This document shows positions 47,886 through 58,886 of a DNA stretch of 64,000 bases, in pieces. The notes beneath the pieces are model-generated. The model was not told the DNA's origin and made no database searches. It saw only the letters and a list, made by a program, of their open reading frames with translations. Each line of letters opens with the position of its first letter. The stretch's first letter is position 1. The translations under genes and the position numbers were made by a program. Origin of the DNA: Coprinus comatus (lineage: Eukaryota; Basidiomycota; Agaricomycetes; Agaricales; Agaricaceae); assembly GCA_034638255.1 (NCBI GenBank), contig JAWPGT010000036.1:124001-188000 (forward strand). The letters are read 5' to 3'.

Positions 47886-49290
47886 ATGTTTCCAAACATC
47901 ATAACAGGCGTCACAGCCTTCTCACGTCTTCTCCTCGGCGGCATCGGTCTTGACTCTATATCTGAACAACTTGAATCTGCAACCCTAATCCTACCGGGGG
48001 ATCCACAGAAACCCTTCCCATTACCACCGGATGATAACAACGGTATTCATCTAGCCATCGGGCCTCGATGCGGCTCATTTCCCGGAACAACCGCCGATGT
48101 GAATGCAGGCATCATTCCTGGACGTTTTACAACTATTGTGTCTTTTGGTGTAGGTTTCTTTTGGTCAATGGGATGGAATACTCGTAACAGAATCTCACAG
48201 GACAGTTATACCGATGGTGGAAAATCGGACGGATCTCCGCTTGATCCTCCTATTATTGTTCCACCTAATCCGTTGGCTGGAGGTAGATCGACGAATGGTC
48301 TTACTTGGGTTGAACAAGTTGCAAATGATTTGAATGCTACAATTATGGACTATGCTGTACGATCCAGGAAAAGCCTTGTGTTTTGGGAACAATGTCCTAA
48401 ATACCTCTCATCAGATTGCAGGCGCTTGCATCGACTTATCCTTGTGGCCTAGTAATCCTCGACCCGTTGACTTTCTTTTGGAAGGTATATCTTCTATTTT
48501 ACAAATTTCGATACTCGGAGCTGACACGGAGGTCTTTAGCCAAAACGTTCCTCGGACAGAATAATCAACTCGACCCTGACAAGACGCTGTATAGCATTTT
48601 CTTCGGTATCAAGTATGTCACTTCTCGCTATTTGAGATATCTAATTAAAGCTTCGTGACAGCGACTATCTAGCTTCTTTCAGTAAGAATTCTCGTCTTTT
48701 TCATAAATGAAACTTCATTCTGAATCCCTTTCCTTTTAGATGATGGAGACCATATGCCACAAGCTGCGGACCAACTTCTTAATCAGATCACCATCCTCGC
48801 AGCCCCACCCACGAATGCGCGCAACTTTATGGTTCTCGATGTCTACGGCCGTGGAGAAACAGCTCAAAGAGGAGAGGATTTCAAGCAGAAAATTTATTCT
48901 ACTCTGGGTCAATTCCATCAAGAAGGCATCGAAGTTGAGGGTAAACATAAACCAGTAAAGTTGAATGTTTCCTACGTTAACTTCGCGAACATCTGGAGTG
49001 GAGCCCTTACTGATCCCGGATTTGAAGCATTCGGTTATGTAAGTATGGATTCGTGCGTAAGGTGTACCGACGAATTAGGGTGTACTACAATCAATGCTTG
49101 CGACGACCCAGAGCACTTCTTCTACTGGTTCCCTGGGTGAGTTATATTCTATAAGATCTTTAATTCAATTCATCCTATTTATTACCTGTGGTATGATATG
49201 ATATATCATATCAGTCATCCATCGAAGGAGACGAATAGAATCATGGCTGACTATGTGAGCGAAGTTTGGAAGCAATGTCGTATCTACTAA
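47886..49290 (+). CDS. SGNH/GDSL esterase, carbohydrate esterase family 16 type
   Basis: Seven exons: 47886-48149, 48201-48356, 48415-48484, 48540-48612, 48662-48681, 48740-49136 and 49215-49290. Splicing restores block I, VSFGDSYTDGG, with the nucleophile Ser. Other blocks: PPNPLAGGRSTNGLTWVE (block III region), AGACIDLS (block II Gly), FFGINDYLASF and YWFPGHPSKETNRIMADYV with the catalytic His. The pattern is that of CE16 acetyl-esterases, which remove acetyl groups from plant cell-wall oligosaccharides. No strong signal peptide is visible at the chosen ATG, which is odd for CE16, so a different first exon is possible. The reading near 49037-49090 is taken straight through as coding. About 350 residues, typical size. 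Confidence 0.9.
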
Positions 49291-50685
49291 GCCTGGCTAT
49301 ATTTATCACATGGACATGGAAGAGCTATAATTACAATATCTCCCTATGGGGTTTAACGAACTTAACGAATACACTTCTATCTTTAACTCACCTTGAATTT
49401 AACAGCAATCTTAAGATTCAGGTGATCATATCCTTGATTCTCGAACTTGACAGAACAAAGACTCTTGGAGACTCTTGGTATATTCAATATTGCACATTGT
49501 GAATGTAATTTTAACGCAAGCAGGAAAACAACCATGTGGTTTTGACCCTTGGAGTAGGGCTGCGATAGAGAGTCTCTTACTTTGATGGGACGCTGGTTTG
49601 ATACAAGGCTTGGTGGTACACTCCATCAGAGGAATCCTGAAGCAGCGAGGCAGAAGGAAGGGTCATCCCAAGGCCAATCCCTTGTTCGGGATACATCAGC
49701 TGGTGATCTGCCGTGGCCCGTGAGAGAACGATATCCTTTGATATCCTGGTGTGAGTCAATGAGATGTCGCACGTTAGTCGGAGGCTGTTACATAGGAGAT
49801 ATGGAAGATGTGTTATAGGGCGCCGGCGTTGTAACTTGTGACAAGCCTGGTGACGAAAATCGGAAATTAACTTCAACATACAAATGTAGTAAACTCTCGT
49901 AAACTCACCTTGGCAAGCTCCGCCAGATGCAGTCAGCGTCAATCAGGGAACTCTACACTACCAAATTAGAAACGAAGCAGTGAAGCGAGCAATGATGAAT
50001 GAAGTTTTGACATTTCGAGACTGCTGCCACGGCGGAGTCAGACTCGGGCCGTTATTTATTCACAAAAGATATGTGACACTTACATTTTTATTACTCTCAT
50101 GCTTATGACACGTTAATGGAGTGAATAGGCAATTTGAAAGCTGGAATAAAACCGACCACTGGAATTCTTGGAAGATCCTCCATCGTCGGGCCGTACTAGT
50201 TTATTTAAAGTTTTGTACGATATGTTCAAATATAAAACTGTTTAGATGTTTATGAGACTTCCGGTACTCGGAGCCAACCGTTCTAAGTATTTTGAGGTTG
50301 AAGTTCTGATTTGTTTTCATGACTGTGAGAAACGCGTGTAAATGCCTCGCAGTCGGACTTAAGACACTGAATCTACTTTAACGTCTATAAGTTTATCATC
50401 TCTCTGGGACAATTACAAGACACCTGCGCATATTTGGACTTCTATGATCCACCAACTAATTTAAGTTCTGACAGGATTGCTTGGTATGAAAAGATAAAGA
50501 TCAAGGGAACTTGAAATATCCGCGAGGAATATTTATATTTATCTATTTTATTGAGGGTACCGTAAAGTACAGAGTTGACAGAAAAACATTTGAGAGGGAA
50601 AATATGGCAATTAACTGCCTTATGACGACACTAATGATGGATAATTGAAAGTATTGCTACAAACACCATGTTCCAATGAACCAAT
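49291..50685. other. Intergenic, no gene recognised
   Basis: 3' flanks of the CE16 (plus) and MFS (minus) genes plus about 1 kb of AT-rich DNA with only short frames. Confidence 0.5.
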
Positions 50686-53231
50686 TCAAAGCATGTACCT
50701 GAAATCTGGTGCACGATCACCCATCTCTCTGAGTTCTTGTACAGTATACTTGTTTTTCTCTCCATTTTCTAAAGCTTTCTTCATGATTTCATCTCGGGAT
50801 TTGTTGATTTTCCAGTACAAGAACACAGTAAGTGGCAGGGTGATGAAGCCGGTTCCGACAAACATGAGCTCGATGGCATCTATATGAAATATTAGTCGTT
50901 GGTATAGATAAATGAGATATGAATGTGTACTTACGTCCGAGAATGTATCTTGGTGCATCTACACCTCGGTAAATGTTTGCAGCAATTGCTCCACCGAAGT
51001 TACCAATACCAATATGAATGGCCATACCAATACCACGCTTGTAGTGACCCGCCAAGTTGTTTCCGAGCCTGAAATATATGAGATGTGAAAAGGCCCAAGA
51101 ATAGGGAAGGGGCTTACCATGCAATAACACCAGGGAATACTGCATACGTTCCAATAACGTTGAAGAATACACCGAAATATTTGACTCCGTAAGGTGCAGA
51201 AGAGATGTTGATAGCGAAACCAATAGTAGTGAGGAATAGACCACAGAAAATAAATGGTGAGCGTATTCTGAGTCGATCTGAATGATGGGCGACAAGGTAA
51301 ACGAGGATTGCTAAAAGGAATTTTAGACATGAAGCTATTCAAAGTAGTTGTTCTGACGTACTGGCGCAGACATATGGTGGGACAGTAAGCAATTGACTAA
51401 TGGCGGTGGAGTAACCGAAACTGAAGTGGTGGTGTTAGTCAACTCGTAGACATACAAATTCAATCAGAAAGACAACTCACGAGTTGATGATAGAGCTATT
51501 GATACGTCCATGATTATTAGTTATTGAATTAGACAGATGGGTAATGGATACTTACGGCAAGAACAAGGTGATACCATATACTGATTATCAGGTTCAGTTA
51601 ACAAACAATACCAATAGACAGAAGAAGTGCAACTCACGAGGTACAATGATCGAATAGTACATAGCAATATGCATCCAAACTTGCCAGTCAAATGCTGCGG
51701 CTTTCAAATGACGCCATTCGAAGTGTTCTTCCTCTCCAACAGACGAGTTGTCGTATTCTGTATGGACGCCTACTTAGACTAATCCAATGTTGTAATTGAA
51801 ACAAGGTGCGCACTCTTTTTATAGATCACATATGCACGCTCGTCATCACGAAGGAACTTGGCGGTATCAGGGAAATCAACCATGACTACGTGAAGCCTGG
51901 GGTCAGTTCTAATGCGTAATGGAATCTCGGGTAGCACTCACAGATCAGTGCAAGTATACCAACAATAATCGTGGCAAGGCCCTCAAGAATCTGGTGGGAA
52001 GGATCAGAAAAATGCAGAAAAATAGAGATACTCGCAACTTACGAAGATCCATGCCCATCCACCCTTACCGCCAACCCCACTCATATGACCTATACCATAA
52101 GCCAAAAGTCCGGAGAATGCGCCAGCTAGAGATGAAGAACCAAAGAACAGCCCGATACGGAACTGCAACATGTGTCGAGGATACCATATGGATAAGCTAT
52201 GTGTGTATAGTAAGGCCCTATAGTCACGGATGTTGAGAATATACGTACTAATAAACAACACCTGGGAACAGACCTGCTTCGGCAATACCGAGCAATACAC
52301 GGAGAACTACAAGCTGGGGATAGCTATTTGGGCATTTTAGGTTGATAGTGCCTGAAAATATTATAATCACTCACTTTTTCACAGTGCCCATACAAGTCCT
52401 GGATTATTATTGAATCAATACTCCAACATCGGAGAATAACATATAAATAGACATACATAATTATACCCCAAACTATCTGATCGAGGGTAAAGTGCGTGAA
52501 CATCGGCGTTTAGAGGATAGTAGAAAGATGCTTACCGTGATACCAGGGAGGAACCTTACCAAGGAAAGTTAGGTTACTTAGGTGTAACTTCACGGTGCAA
52601 TATCCTCAACTCACCTAGATGGCTTGAAGCGTTTGAGCACCAGACTATGTAACGTAAGCTCCCATTCGATTACTTAAATTGAGGAGGAACTTACTTTGCA
52701 GGACATTCGCAAACACAATATGGCTATGAAAGTGACGTGAATTAGTGTTCTTCGCCAAATGGAACCACAACTAGGACGTACGATGAAGAACATGGTCTAA
52801 GAAAAAAGATTAGTTGTGAGCGCTATCCATCACCAAGTAATTTACACACCAGAGCAATATTATATTGATTTCCAGTCATGTGAAGGTCTTCAGTCAGACC
52901 ATCTAGCTTGGCATTACCTATTTGCGTGTCAGGTAGAGTTTGACACCACAAGTCATATAGTCTCACCGATATTTCCTGAGTTCATTCAGTCAATATCTCA
53001 TACATCGCTAAGAATAAAAGCGCGAAGCATACCTCTATCCAAAAAAGACATCAAGAACATAAGTGCAAGGAAGGGCAATGTCCTCTTGTCAACCTTCCTC
53101 CATAACTTTTTCTCCTCCTCTGGTGAAAGAACAAGAGTGGGAGTTTCAGTGCTCTTTACATCGGTGGAGCTGGAGTCCTCGAAGTGAGAGTCTGATTCTG
53201 GCTTCTCATCGTATCCAGTCTTAACAGCCAT
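50686..53231 (-). CDS. MFS transporter, allantoate/nicotinate permease (Dal5/ACS) type
   Basis: About 16 small exons on the minus strand. The start MAVKTGYDEKPESDS is followed by KLWRKVDKRTLPFLALMFLMSFLDR (cytosolic lead and TM1). Then come GNAKLDGLTEDLHMTGNQYNIAL, IPYCVCECPA, LVLKRFKPSR, VVLRVLLGIAEAGLFPGVVYY (signature after TM4), YPRHMLQFRIGLFFGSSSLAGAFSGLLAYGI, the linker VDFPDTAKFL and DDERAYVIYKK, and LGNNLAGHYKRGIGMAIHIGIGN. It ends VQELREMGDRAPDFRY at TGA 50688-50686. This is the anion:cation symporter family, which imports organic anions such as allantoate, nicotinate or vitamin precursors with protons at the plasma membrane. The exact substrate cannot be read from sequence. All family blocks are present and no lesion is seen. 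Confidence 0.92.
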
Positions 53232-56200
53232 GGAGGGAAGAGGGGAGGTAGGATGATTAGGTTAGGCTACGACCTGGGACATTTATAGGGAACCACCGCG
53301 CTAACTAAGATCTAGTGTCGTGGAATCGATAAGGGCCGTTTGCTCTGAATCGGTGGACCAGGTAACGTTAAGATGGCCCCACAAAGAGGGAAGTTAGAAT
53401 CTTCCCGCGGAGGAATGTTCTGCTGATCAGGGTTAATTGTGATGGGGAAATCCTTAAGAAATCCTAGATCTCATACAACAGCGGCGAACATGAAGGCCAT
53501 ATAATGATGGACTGAGGTATAGTCACACAGTTCTGTGGCAATGGTATAGAACCAGCATTCGTCACGGAATCATGGCGACCCGAAGACCCGGGGATCCTGA
53601 TCCCATTGAATACGTCATAGATGAAAACCTAGATTTGATATCAATACCCCTACAAAATGAGATAGAAGGAAATACCAGATTTCACTGCACCTTAAATATG
53701 TCCTCCGGATGAAATTCTTATTTGCTTAATAACGTGACCATCTCATGGCTTCTGTGGCGGAAGTTGGGTGAAAAACGTGATATAACCGGGTGGGCCTTGA
53801 GTGGAGCGAGAACCGACCACTAAGTTATGGGATGAGAAGTTGGGAAAGTTAGGAACTTCGGGAAAGCGATATAATTGAGAAGAGAAGTCTTGGTGTATTA
53901 GCTATTGAAACACCATAAATCATATCGTTTCACAACTGCCCTGGGCCTTAGGCGTCAGGGCTGCTCGCTCCGCTGATCGGGCGTGCAAATCTTCAGCTAA
54001 ACCTGGTCATAGGGAGTCATTTGGAATCGCTCACTAGAGCATGAACCTGATATCCCACGCCCACACAATGTAGTACTACTTGAGGAGTCACTGAAACTTC
54101 GGGCCGGTTACTAACTTACTGTGATATATGCTGTAACACTTTGACTATCTTGACTACTTCTTATCGTCAACAGTCGAAACTGCATTTGAACCGCTACTGA
54201 CTGTGATGTCGGATAATCGATTGTTTCTCGATATTCAGACCAACTTCAATATTCAATAGCGCCAAGTCAACGCCACAAACTGGCAGCAATCAGGCTTACG
54301 TTATCCAATAAGTTGATCAATTTGAACTCACCAGCTGATCGCTCAGTTTGCTCATTCAAAGTTTATTATTCTCCATTAGTTTGCTTGGCCCACCTCAGAG
54401 GTTCCAGAAAAAGCTCCACAAATATCGTATATGTTATCTCTGACATGTCGTGATCGTCAAACCACCAGGATTCCAAGATTTGTTTGAAAACAGTGGATTT
54501 ACTAGTACTTAATACTATACACTAGGGGAGTTCAGGAACCCTGTAATTATTATTTTTGTACCGAATTTTAAACACTGAAGATCTCAACTGAAAGTCAGAA
54601 TTTCATATATGCTAGAAAATGCCCCAAATCTCAAAGCCAAGGCACCCGGAAAGTAATTCCCGGTTTCCTGATGAATGGGTCTATCCAAGATCAATGTGGC
54701 AAACGTCGGATTTTCCCTCCTTATAAATGGGTTTGAGGACCCAATCTGCCGCCGTATCTACGCACATATCAGTGAAGTACTCCGATGTGCTGGAGAGAGC
54801 ATTGTTTACTGCATACTCTACAGACTTAAGCTTGAGTATTTGAGTGAGCCTTTGGCAGGCTCTGGCATTTTCACATTTCACAGAGTACACCCTGAATGTC
54901 ACGTACTTTCCATCTTATTCGTACTAGATGATTGAGAGGTTCTGTTATTAAATTAGATACTAATGTTTCTTTTAGTCTTCCAAAATACCAAGTTGGAGAA
55001 AATGTGCTTCTTTTTCTCGGTAAACTGTAAGCGAGAGATCAGTCTTCGTAAGGAGCGGAAGAAGCAAGGCAATAAGATTCTAAATAGCACAGTAGCTCAT
55101 GGCATATCACGATAAAACGGCAAATGCTAGTCAGTGCGCCATCATTAATTAACATTAGGAGCTCAAATCACGATAGTTATTCACAGAGAATAGAACTGGA
55201 ATATGAAAGTATGAGTATGTCAAACAACAAGGATATGATTTGCGACCAAATTGGATGTCCTAGGCTCTCATGCCAAGGGAATCGTCGAAGCATGCATCCA
55301 ATGTGCATGGTCTTCGGAGCTACCATATTGTTATATCTCGTACCGTTCTACCATCAGTTTACAAGCTCTACCTTCTTATCGAGAGTAGCGTGCCTGTCGG
55401 GGCGAGTGGCGCATCACACAGAAGGTAACGTACCTGTCTGCGCACGGTGCATCCCCCGAGTGAAGAACAATGTACTGCTCCAAATTTAGGGGATGGAAAG
55501 TCGTTATATACAAAAAAACCCACGGTGAGCGCTTAATGTTAGCCGATCGCGAATGAGTGTTGCACGAAACCAATTTGTACGCCACATCTTAGATATTGAC
55601 TTTCTCGTCAACTTCAGAATATTCGATACTCTTGGAATTGCTTTGAGTGTATTGCTTTAGGCGATCTGTAGCTCTGCATGCTATCACGCACTCGGTCGAA
55701 CTCGCTGCTCAGTGGCACTCAGCTTCGGTTACAATGTTCACAATTATATGGCATTACCAACTAAGAAAACATACTAACTAGAAGGGGCATTCTGTTTTCA
55801 ATGAGCTGGAAATTTTCACGAGCCACTGAAACGCATTCGTATGATACCCACAACCCCATGAGCTCAAGTTATGTGCACTACTTACCGAGCTTATGGACCT
55901 AGATTATCGCAAGACTGCCGCATTGAAATACCGTTACATCAATAGTAGTGAGTGGTATTCACAAAGTTGACATTTAATCGATGTGGTGACCATCTTAAGT
56001 TCAAGAAATACAGTGAATAACATAGACGCATAAATTAGAGAATAAAAAAACTTACTACCAAATGGGAAAATGTGACAAACGGTCGGATTGTTGTCTCATA
56101 TTCATATATTGTGACTGACGAGAGTAGGCGCAGTATCTTCCGAGTTCTAATATAATGCTCTTTACAGGGTGGTAACGAGTTTTGAGCTGAGTTTAAACAT

Positions 56201-56587
56201 GAGTGACTGCCGAGCACTACTACCAGGCGATCTGTGGTTGGCGAGTCATTATCACGCCGCTGACTCGTGGTTCATAACCAATAGATTGGATGATTATAGT
56301 ATCCGGTTTCTCGCAACGAGTTGTGCTGCGCAATCCGCAAAGCTCCAGATAGTCAACCTTGAGTAAGACCATCCCACCAGATCTACTAATCAGCAAAACG
56401 GTCAATTCTTCAACCGTGCTTTAGCTTTAGAAATGTTCTTTGCTTCAGCTTTAGCCAAAACCCTTAGATTTGGGTTGAGATGTTTGATAAAAGAATTTGT
56501 TTTCTCTGTTGAGGAACAAATGTGCTTTATGTTCTTTAAGTCTTTTAATACTTTAGGTACTTTTGAAGAACGTTAAAGAACAGTTTA
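53232..56587. other. 3.3-kb gene-poor stretch
   Basis: Neither strand shows a domain or a splice-coherent gene. Frames at 54675-54935, 55124-55489 and 55376-55585 are unsupported. Near 56410-56580 a short CTTTAGCTTTAG / GTTCTTT motif recurs and may be repeat-derived. The part next to 53231 must hold the MFS promoter. Confidence 0.5.
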
Positions 56588-56943
56588 AAGCATTAACCAT
56601 TTTACTGTAGGTTCCACAGATGAGAATACTGACATTGTCATAAGCCATTGTTCCACCAGTTCATAGAATTAGTTTCACAGAATCTGATAGTCCATATCAG
56701 TACTATATATGGAGTTCAAGTCCTTTTGATCCTCATCTATCCTTTTCTGCGGCCTCCAGTCACTTGAAATCTCATCACTCCTTCCAAAATCAATCAACCG
56801 ATACAAACACCTGGAATCCACACCTGTACCACCACCGAACGCTCCACGTTTAGAAGGATGTTTCCACAGAGGTGTGAAGCATCTAGCATGAAATGCCAGA
56901 CGCGTTTTCTTGTGGGAATAATATCACGTGATCATACGCTGGA
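56588..56943 (-). pseudogene. Fragment of a fungal kinase-like gene (inverted copy of 41057-41413)
   Basis: Minus strand reads ARCFTPLWKHPSKRGAF, then GTGVDS, RLIDFGRSDEISSDW and a tail ending MDYQIL before a stop. Nucleotide similarity to 41057-41413 extends beyond the frame on both sides, up to CAGTAAAA-type flanks. It lies downstream of, and in the same direction as, the truncated copy at 57291-58420, so it could be that copy's displaced C-lobe. Confidence 0.75.
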
Positions 56944-57290
56944 CATCTGGATTCATCACCCTGCATCATCCTTTTGGCACTGACCTGTCATATTGGTTTA
57001 CATCTCATACACCTCTCAACTAGTCTTTTATTTTCCCACCCACCTTCCCTTGGAACGTCACCAGATGCATTGAAAGGGCGAGCCGTTACATCCTTTCCAT
57101 TGCATCGCCTGGATTACCACGTCCGGTGTCTATATCCGATTCCAGTTTCACACTATCAAAATCCCGGATATAACACCGCGGGGTTTCCTATCCCCCACCA
57201 TCAGGTGTAGTTTTAACTCTCTATCTATAATTAATTTACTATTTACTAGTATATGAGTTCACAGGAACAAGACCATCTTGTCTGATGAGA
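56944..57290. other. Spacer between two kinase-like gene pieces
   Basis: Unrelated to the corresponding part of the longer copy at 58887-61168; it may be an insertion. No feature recognised. Confidence 0.4.
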
Positions 57291-58420
57291 TTACATTTGT
57301 AAACCGATCCATGAATCTTTGGCTGGAATGTAATACCCATAGAATTGTGGGATGAGAGGGTTGATTGAGACAGGACTAAACAGAGGTGGAATATGATTGT
57401 ACTCGAAAAGTTGCTCAGGGAATTTCTGATAATTCCTCCCTTCTTTTTCAAGGTGGTCGTCAATAGTGTCTGCTGATAATTTTGCTACAACTCGAACGAG
57501 TGAGGTTGCTGGATGTTGAGTTATATCTGAAGGCTTGAGAACTTGTCTCGTTGGTCCTTCATAACCATACACCCATTTCCCTTTGACATCCTCCTTCACG
57601 TTCTCAGTGGCAGCAGCTACTTCATTGGAATTATTCTCCATAGCGGGTTGGGTTGTTGCATCCTTATCAACAATCCATTCTTTCGTAAAATTCCCAGATT
57701 TCTCCTTCCAAAACCCTTCTTTTCTCTCTCCATCAGGTCCATCCTGTTCTCCAATCCTTCCATGAGCTTCAGCAAGCAAACACTTCTTGCAAACGAGATC
57801 AGGAACGCGAATATCACGAGGAAGCTCCATTTGAGTACGATAAACCACAGAATGATGACCATGGCCTGCGAGTTGGTCCTCTGATATGTATATATGCGCT
57901 TCGTCAGATTCGTGGGCTGGTGAGGAGGAGCAGTGGGGCAGTGGACGGATACCACAGGTTCAATGGGACCGGGGGTCGGAATTTTGGAATCTAGGAATGA
58001 GTCCGACTTATTCTGACTTGTAACTCTTCAAGATGTTTCTTCAATCTATCTTCACCTTCACGACAGAGTTGTAGCTTGTATTCCCAAACTTGAATATGCT
58101 TCCCTTCTTTCCTATCTTCTGCATGTTGCCTTTGTGCTTGGCCCGATTGGAGTGGAAATTGAGATGTATGGACGTACAACTTCTGTAGAACGCAATAATA
58201 AGGAAGTTTCTGGTTGAACACTACAGGCTTACAACTGGAGGGTTGGATGGGCCAAGGATTTGGGGTTTTCCTCTGGGTCGAACATCATCTCCTTAACACT
58301 CTAGAAGAAAAGAATCAATAAAAATCAACAAGAATTGTGTATAAAATCAGATCGTACTGGATCGTCAATCAACCACTTTTTTTCTCTCTTCATCCTTCAT
58401 GATTCTAACGCTCCTCCCCA
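57291..58420 (-). pseudogene. Truncated, frameshifted kinase-like gene copy
   Basis: The minus strand follows the gene at 58887-61168. KKWLIDDP lies before an intron, FDPEEN after it, then WPIQPSSCKP in another frame, YVHTSQ, VWEYKLQL, IPTPGPIEPVV, a further frame change, HIYISEDQLAGHGHHSVVY, LPRD, DGPDGERK and WKEKSG. EGPTRQV, LVRVVAKLSA, FPEQLFEY and PQFYGYY follow, with a stop at 57291. At least two indels separate the blocks and the kinase C-lobe is missing. This is an inactive relic. Confidence 0.8.
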
Positions 58421-58886
58421 ATTTATCTTCCCTCCTATTGCTCTCCTGCTCCCGGGTCAACGTAGTAACATCGAAAACTTCAACATACGTATGTATTCAT
58501 TCAATCGGGGATAATAGTAGAATACTGGAGGCTGCTGTTGGCAGCTTGGGCCCCCAATATTGCCTTATTTTAATATCACTTATTGCATCGTTTACGATCC
58601 TTCCAGTTTCCCGCAAGGTTAATTTGAAATGTTAAATATATTCGCGGGGTTAAGCAAGCTTCAAATCTAGTGAAAACGCCTACCTCTAACATGCCCAGTA
58701 AGAAGATATATCTTATATGCGCTCGAAACATGCACAATGTTTGTCATCATATTATATTTAAGATAGGTAAGTGTCACGCTCCTAATTTCTGCTTGTCTTC
58801 ATGTCGTATAGCACACATGGGTTGTCCAAAATATACATATCCCATCTTGATACACCTAACAGTTACAAAATCACAATAGCAATACT
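58421..58886. other. Spacer between kinase-like copies
   Basis: No coding signal; AT-rich. Confidence 0.45.

Noticed and set aside
44919..53231. P450, esterase and MFS gene as a secondary-metabolite cluster
   Set aside because: No core synthase is present, the esterase fits plant-wall degradation, and directions are mixed.
55124..55489. 121-codon plus-strand frame
   Set aside because: No domain, no splice partners and an equally open antisense frame; not supported.
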